A stretch of DNA of 64,000 nucleotides, from positions 5,871-69,870 of the forward strand of contig DJOE01000024.1 in the NCBI GenBank assembly GCA_002438405.1, written 5' to 3'. The notes under the pieces were generated by a model. That model was not told the DNA's origin. It did no database searches and saw nothing but the letters and a program-made list of their open reading frames with translations. This DNA is from Cyanobacteria bacterium UBA6446 (GTDB lineage: Bacteria; Cyanobacteriota; Vampirovibrionia; Gastranaerophilales; Gastranaerophilaceae). Shown piece after piece: positions 59,547 to 64,000 of this stretch (positions within the stretch are counted from its first letter, which is position 1; every line of letters starts with the position of its first letter). The position numbers and the translations under genes were made by a program.

Positions 59547-61799
59547 TGCAGGTCTTGTCACAGATAGAACCATTTCATTCGGAATATAAAAATCTTTTAT
59601 ACCAAAATTAGCATTAATAAAGATGAATTCTAGTGTTTCACCACTTTTTATATCAAGAGCATCAAATGGAATTTTCAAATCCAAAACCTCATCATAAGCT
59701 GATTCCATAGATTTTGTATTTGCAAGAACCCACATATCCCCAGGAATTGCTTTAATTAGTCTTAAAAATTGTAATGAATCTTTTCTGACTGCAATTTGAA
59801 TTTCGTTATGAAATTTTTCCATTGAAATCGGTGGAATATTTTGAGTTTTGTTTATCAAACGGACCGGAGCAAGAGCTTGTTTTCTTCCTGCTTTTCTTAA
59901 ATAAATATACATTTGATAAGTTCGTTTTGATAATTCTTCACTGTTTTTGATGTATTTGTTTAAGTGAAATTTTAGATAAAAATTTTCTTCATCATTACCA
60001 AATCTTATTTTTTCAAACAATTTTGATTCTCTCAAAACAGGCCCGTCCGGAATTTCAATACAGCCGGCATTGTTCCACTCATCATCTTCATCTGTAATAT
60101 CTTTACCATTAATTTGTGGTGTGATTAGTGATTTTGGATATTTAGACGGTTTGGACGGGGAAATATCAGTGATTGGGTCATCTAAATATTTTGGAATATC
60201 TAAATCTAAATATTTATAGATATTTTTTAAATGTGTTCTAAAAATAAAATCAAAGATATTGTCACGACCGGAATCGTTCGGCTCACCATACCACCAGAAC
60301 CAATCACTACCCTCGCAAATAAATAGTTCTTTTCTTGCAAGTTCAATATTTGGATTTAACGGTTCTCGTTTTTCGAATTCTGCGAAATCATCACGAACTC
60401 GTTTTAAATACGTCCAAGCTAAATCCTTAACAGGCTCGTCAATCCACAATTTGAAATTTCTGTTGAAACCTGAACCTGCTGCAATTTTAGGTAATAATTT
60501 GTGTTCTTTTGTTTGTTCAATATAATCACTTATTAAAACTGTTTCTAAGGTATCATCTTCTGTAATCAATGTATATAGAGTTTTCAAGAAAGACGAACCA
60601 TCTTCAAAATAATTTTCCCAACAATTCTCACCATCTAATGCAATTGTCAACAAATGGTCTTTGTCAGGAGAAGACAAAATTTTACTTTGCATAACTTTTA
60701 TTCTGTCATACAAATCGTTTGCTGTTGCAATCGGATTGTGGTGTGGGTATTCAAAACTGATAAGATTATGTATTGTTGAATCTCTAAAAATCATCTTAAT
60801 ATCAGATTTTTTAGTTTTATATTCATAAGTTTTTAAAAGATGATAAGGTTCTTTTAAAAATCCTTTGAAATCGTGTTCAAATTCAAAATTTATTGAACTT
60901 GCTAAAATACCCTCATCAGAAATTGTCCATTCAACCCCTAAATCACTGAGCATTTCAAGTGTTGAAGCATTTACGCATTGTTCTGACGGCCAAATACCTC
61001 GTGGTCGTTTTCCGATAAGTTCTTCAACTCTATCAAGCGCCATTTCGGTTTGAACTTTTGCATCATTTTCTGTTCTCAAATTTTGAATTTCATCATCAAC
61101 AGATACATTTTTTCTTATATTCTTATAATCAAGCAAAATCGGCAAAATCGGGTGATAATAAGGACTTGTCGTAACTTCAATTTTATTTTTATTTGATAAT
61201 CTTTTTAGTGTTGGAATTATTTTTCTTATTATTTCTCTTTGGATATCAATAATTTCAATTCTGTCTTCAAGAGTGTAATTTTTCCCTTTTTTCACCAATC
61301 GTTTTAATTCTTTGTTGGAAGTTTTGAATGACGGGTCAATCCAAGCAAGATTAAATAATGCCATAATATCGGCATATTCTTGATTTGTAAAGATATCAGT
61401 GTTCGCTGTTCCATGAGCTTGAACCATTTGATAAAGTCTATGATATTCTTCATTAGTCAAAATCATTGTTTGATAATTTGCATCAAAAAAGTTATTTAAA
61501 ATGAAAATTTTATCTTCATTATTAAGTTTGTTTTTGGGTGTAATTGTAAGTCTTGAATGAATATCGTGTGCATCTTTTTCGGCATACTCAATGATTGAAT
61601 CTAACAACACAGGAACAAAGTTGAAATTTAATTTTAATTTTTCAAACTTTTTAGCCCATAAAGCCATATCAAGATAATCTTTTACTGCGTGCAATCTTAC
61701 CCATGGCATTATGTAATCCCCGTTTGATGTTAGTTGATAAACGGGTTGGTGCATGTGCCAATAAAAAGCTATTGATAATTTTTTCGTTTGACTCATCAT
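59529..61799 (-). CDS. GH57 family glycoside hydrolase, amylase-like
   Basis: The 756-residue protein has the GH57 catalytic barrel at the N-terminus: SIAFYWHMHQPVYQ (conserved His), FNFVPVLLDSIIEY, the catalytic Glu in RGIWPSEQCVNAS and the catalytic Asp in LLTIALDGENCWENYF. A helical region follows, then a beta-rich C-terminal domain of about 200 residues without recognised catalytic residues. GH57 enzymes act on alpha-glucans such as glycogen, so a role in storage-polymer metabolism is likely. No signal peptide is visible, so the enzyme is cytoplasmic. The start is one of two adjacent ATGs, with TTGAGA just upstream. Confidence 0.92.
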   Translation of the reverse strand: MMSQTKKLSIAFYWHMHQPVYQLTSNGDYIMPWVRLHAVKDYLDMALWAKKFEKLKLNFNFVPVLLDSIIEYAEKDAHDIHSRLTITPKNKLNNEDKIFILNNFFDANYQTMILTNEEYHRLYQMVQAHGTANTDIFTNQEYADIMALFNLAWIDPSFKTSNKELKRLVKKGKNYTLEDRIEIIDIQREIIRKIIPTLKRLSNKNKIEVTTSPYYHPILPILLDYKNIRKNVSVDDEIQNLRTENDAKVQTEMALDRVEELIGKRPRGIWPSEQCVNASTLEMLSDLGVEWTISDEGILASSINFEFEHDFKGFLKEPYHLLKTYEYKTKKSDIKMIFRDSTIHNLISFEYPHHNPIATANDLYDRIKVMQSKILSSPDKDHLLTIALDGENCWENYFEDGSSFLKTLYTLITEDDTLETVLISDYIEQTKEHKLLPKIAAGSGFNRNFKLWIDEPVKDLAWTYLKRVRDDFAEFEKREPLNPNIELARKELFICEGSDWFWWYGEPNDSGRDNIFDFIFRTHLKNIYKYLDLDIPKYLDDPITDISPSKPSKYPKSLITPQINGKDITDEDDEWNNAGCIEIPDGPVLRESKLFEKIRFGNDEENFYLKFHLNKYIKNSEELSKRTYQMYIYLRKAGRKQALAPVRLINKTQNIPPISMEKFHNEIQIAVRKDSLQFLRLIKAIPGDMWVLANTKSMESAYDEVLDLKIPFDALDIKSGETLEFIFINANFGIKDFYIPNEMVLSVTRPALVLQK

Positions 61800-61903
61800 A
61801 TAATCTCAATCTTATTGTATCATTGAAAAGCTTTATTAACAAGTTGTAAATGGTGGTTTATTTTAAGTTTTTGTAAAGATTAACGTTCACATCTGCATGT
61901 TTT

Positions 61904-61912
61904 TGCTATACT
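61904..61912 (+). promoter_or_regulatory. extended -10 promoter of the AGCS gene
   Basis: TGCTATACT (61904-61912) with a weak TTCACA (61886-61891) 15 bp upstream. The predicted leader is about 69 nt and contains short hairpins; I see no glycine-riboswitch motif. Confidence 0.5.
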
Positions 61913-61987
61913 ATTAGTAGAATTTGGTTGGATTTACCCCAAAGAGGGAACTTGACCTTTTAATCAGCTGAAAGGATAGAATAAAAA

Positions 61988-63601
61988 ATGAAGAAATTTA
62001 TTACTTTTTTGATGTTACTATTATGCAGCGTGCAGAGTGCAAATGCGATGAACTTTGATGCATTTATGGACAAACATATTGCCCCTGTTTCGAACGCTGT
62101 AGCGAATATAATTTTCTATCCTATAAAAATTTGCGGTGCGGAAATTCCGATAATTATTTTCTGGATTTTGGTTGCAGGTTTGTTCTTTACCATTTATTTA
62201 AAAGGAATTCCGGTTTGGGGCTTTATGCATTCAATCCACAGTATTGTTAAACCAAGCAAAGAACAAGGTGCTAATGATGACGGTAGTGGAGAGGTTTCTT
62301 CATTCCAAGCTCTTATGACCGCATTATCAGGAACTATCGGCATGGGAAGTATTGCAGGTGTTGCAATTGCTATTTCTATGGGTGGCCCTGGGGCAGCATT
62401 TTGGGTTATTATTGGTTCAATTTTAGGAATGTCATTAAAATTTGTTGAAGCAGCTTTAGCTGTAAAATATAGAAGATTTAACCTTGACGGAACAATTTCC
62501 GGTGGACCTATGCACTATATGGCTCACGGTTTAACTCGTAAAAAACTAAGATGGTTAGGTCAACCTTTGGCTGTAATCTTTGCCGTTCTTTGTATTTGCG
62601 GAGGTATTACAGGCGGCAATATGATTCAAATCAACCAAGCTGCTCATCAATTTATCAATGTTACAGGTGGAGAACACAGTGTGTTAGCCCATTTTCATTG
62701 GGTAATTGGCTTGCTTATGGCAATTGTAGTTGGTATGATTGTAATTGGCGGTATCAAAGGTATCGTTAAAGTTACAGAAAAAATCGTTCCATTGAAAATC
62801 TTCGTTTACTTAATTTCAGCAATGGCAGTAATTTTGTTTAATATCAAAGCTTTGCCTCATGCGTGTGTAATCATTGTAAAAGAAGCTTTTCACCCAGAAT
62901 CAATTTATGGCGGTGTATTTGTTGCGATGATTATGGGTTTGCGTCGTTCGGTTCAAACAAATGAAGCAGGTACTGGTTCTGCCCCGATTGCTTATGCAAC
63001 AGTAAAAACTCATGAACCGATTTCACAAGGTTTTGTGTCTTTGATGGAACCGTTTATGACTGGTTTTATGTGTACTTTAACAGCTGTAACTATTGTTATC
63101 ACCGGTGTTTATAAACAATTTGCCGGTTCAACTTCAGGTGTTGAAATGACTTCAAGTGCTATTCAGTCAGTAATTCCTTTCTTCCCTAAATTGTTAGCCG
63201 CAATTGTTCTATTATATGCATTATCAACATTACTTGCTTGGGCATATTATGGTCAAAAATCTTGGAACTATTTGGTTGGAGAGGGCAAGAAAAGAACTTT
63301 GACTTTCCAATTCATATATTGCGCTTTCATTGTAATTGGTTCAGTTATGAACGTTACATCTGTTATTAACATTACTGATGCAATGATGATTGCAATGTCA
63401 GTTCCGAATATTATTGCGATGTATATTTTAGCTCCAGAAGTTAAAAAAGATTTGAAAGCTTATTGTCAAAAATACAAAGTAGGTAAATTAGTGAATAGAA
63501 GTTGGATTGCAGAAGCAGAAACTCAACCTATTCCGGTACCGGTAGAAATAATAGAAGATGAAGAAAAAAGTATAGGTGAATCATCATGGCAGACCAAATA
63601 A
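61988..63601 (+). CDS. AGCS family alanine/glycine:cation symporter
   Basis: The 537-residue inner-membrane transporter has about eleven helices and the AGCS motifs GEVSSFQALMTALSGTIGMG, SGGPMHYMAHGL, SVQTNEAGTGSAPIAYAT and a final hydrophilic tail. The N-terminus resembles a signal anchor (KKFITFLMLLLCSVQSANA). It carries alanine or glycine with a cation. A sister gene lies at 1-1046. GAAAGGATAG precedes the ATG. The last 16 bp overlap the ACT-domain gene, so both are co-translated, which hints at amino-acid-dependent control of uptake. Confidence 0.95.
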   Translation: MKKFITFLMLLLCSVQSANAMNFDAFMDKHIAPVSNAVANIIFYPIKICGAEIPIIIFWILVAGLFFTIYLKGIPVWGFMHSIHSIVKPSKEQGANDDGSGEVSSFQALMTALSGTIGMGSIAGVAIAISMGGPGAAFWVIIGSILGMSLKFVEAALAVKYRRFNLDGTISGGPMHYMAHGLTRKKLRWLGQPLAVIFAVLCICGGITGGNMIQINQAAHQFINVTGGEHSVLAHFHWVIGLLMAIVVGMIVIGGIKGIVKVTEKIVPLKIFVYLISAMAVILFNIKALPHACVIIVKEAFHPESIYGGVFVAMIMGLRRSVQTNEAGTGSAPIAYATVKTHEPISQGFVSLMEPFMTGFMCTLTAVTIVITGVYKQFAGSTSGVEMTSSAIQSVIPFFPKLLAAIVLLYALSTLLAWAYYGQKSWNYLVGEGKKRTLTFQFIYCAFIVIGSVMNVTSVINITDAMMIAMSVPNIIAMYILAPEVKKDLKAYCQKYKVGKLVNRSWIAEAETQPIPVPVEIIEDEEKSIGESSWQTK

Positions 63602-63861
63602 TAGTTACCGTTTCAGGTGTTGATAAAGTTGGGATTGTAGCAAAAGTTACATCTGTTCTTGCAAAAAATGAAGTTAACATTGAAGATATCAAACAAACAT
63701 TGATGCAAGGTCACTTTGTAATGTTTATGCTTTGTGATATTGAAAAATCAACTTATACATTCAAAGAAATCAAAGAAGCTCTTATAACCTGTGGAAAAAA
63801 CATGGGTATGGAAGTTTGGGTTCAGAAAAAAGAAATTTTTGATAACATGCATAAAATATAG
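63586..63861 (+). CDS. ACT domain protein (UPF0237 / GcvR-like)
   Basis: The 91-residue protein is a single ACT domain: QIIVTVSGVDKVGIVAKVTS, the NEVNIEDIKQTLMQGHFVMF segment and a terminal helix. Family members (UPF0237) bind small ligands, usually amino acids, and related GcvR-type ACT proteins regulate glycine metabolism. The ATG overlaps the AGCS symporter gene and follows an AGGTGAATC site. Coupling with a glycine/alanine importer makes an amino-acid sensing role plausible; this is inference. Confidence 0.88.
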   Translation: MADQIIVTVSGVDKVGIVAKVTSVLAKNEVNIEDIKQTLMQGHFVMFMLCDIEKSTYTFKEIKEALITCGKNMGMEVWVQKKEIFDNMHKI

Positions 63862-63904
63862 AAAGTCCCTCTGACATATTGACTTACTCTAAAAATTAAC
63901 TACA

Positions 63905-64000
63905 TTAAAATTCCCCACGACATTCACAAGAGTTACCAGAACAGCAATATTCATAATCATAATCTGGAGCATAACAAGTACAATTTTTAGAACCTCCAGC
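63905..64000 (-). CDS. C-terminal end of a Cys-rich protein, 5' part outside window
   Basis: The last 31 codons of a minus-strand frame are visible, ending at TAA 63907-63905. The peptide has six Cys, including CTCYAPDYDYEYCC and SCECRGEF. It cannot be assigned to a family. The density of Cys suggests an exported, disulfide-bonded or metal-binding tail. It is convergent with the ACT gene. Confidence 0.5.
   Translation of the reverse strand, partial: AGGSKNCTCYAPDYDYEYCCSGNSCECRGEF

Noticed and set aside
61913..61987. Possible glycine riboswitch before the AGCS symporter
   Set aside because: The leader of about 69 nt is too short and lacks the conserved GGAGAG and CCGAAGG-type motifs.
1..64000. 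CRISPR arrays
   Set aside because: No regularly spaced direct repeats were seen anywhere in the window.

Overview
The window is AT-rich bacterial chromosome with dense, mostly core genes. Several traits fit a non-photosynthetic relative of Cyanobacteria of the Gastranaerophilales/Vampirovibrionia kind. There are two prepilins with an Ala-Phe-Thr-Leu-Ser-Glu cleavage motif. A VKOR fused to a thioredoxin-fold domain is present. A lysA-cdaA-yitT string and many small lineage-restricted proteins also occur, with no photosynthesis genes. This assignment is inference; no marker search was possible.

Layout. 1-8 kb: an AGCS cation symporter cut by the window edge, a short UvrA-like ATPase, a prepilin, a MerR regulator, a two-domain CMD lipoprotein and a Dxs-like enzyme. 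8-15 kb: secA, nadB-nadC, anmK and a candidate structured ncRNA. 15-22 kb: a tandem pair of WYL-type regulators, der, VKOR-Trx with overlapping queH, and two TPR proteins. 22-27 kb: a SNF2 ATPase and gpmI. 27-32 kb: coaD, two related coiled-coil proteins, then rpmG-tRNA(Trp)-secE-nusG-rplK-rplA with an L1-type leader element before each of the last two genes. 32-37 kb: a LysM amidase and a LysM GH24 lysozyme without signal peptides, asparaginase II and a T2SSE_N-like protein. 37-49 kb: lysA-cdaA-yitT, map, pheT, an SH3-like secreted protein, tmk, rnpB and a second prepilin. 49-59 kb: a menG/ubiE methyltransferase, a DUF4127 protein, an MntP-like pump, adk, an isolated FliI/SctN-type ATPase, corA, an EamA transporter, a DUF559 nuclease gene bracketed by hairpin-bearing inverted repeats, a YkgJ protein, an MCE-domain protein and upp. 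59-64 kb: a GH57 amylase, a second AGCS symporter with an overlapping ACT-domain gene, and the cut tail of a Cys-rich protein.

Most of it is housekeeping: translation, protein export, NAD, CoA, nucleotides, lysine/cell wall and c-di-AMP. The most unusual items are four. The DUF559 cassette (57.10-57.62 kb) looks like a self-contained repeat-bracketed element. At least six, perhaps eight, genes have a -10 hexamer ending 6-7 nt before the ATG and no Shine-Dalgarno, suggesting leaderless mRNAs. A roughly 330-nt structured transcript of unknown type may lie at 14.6-14.93 kb. Two copies of an L1-like regulatory motif sit in the rplK-rplA operon.
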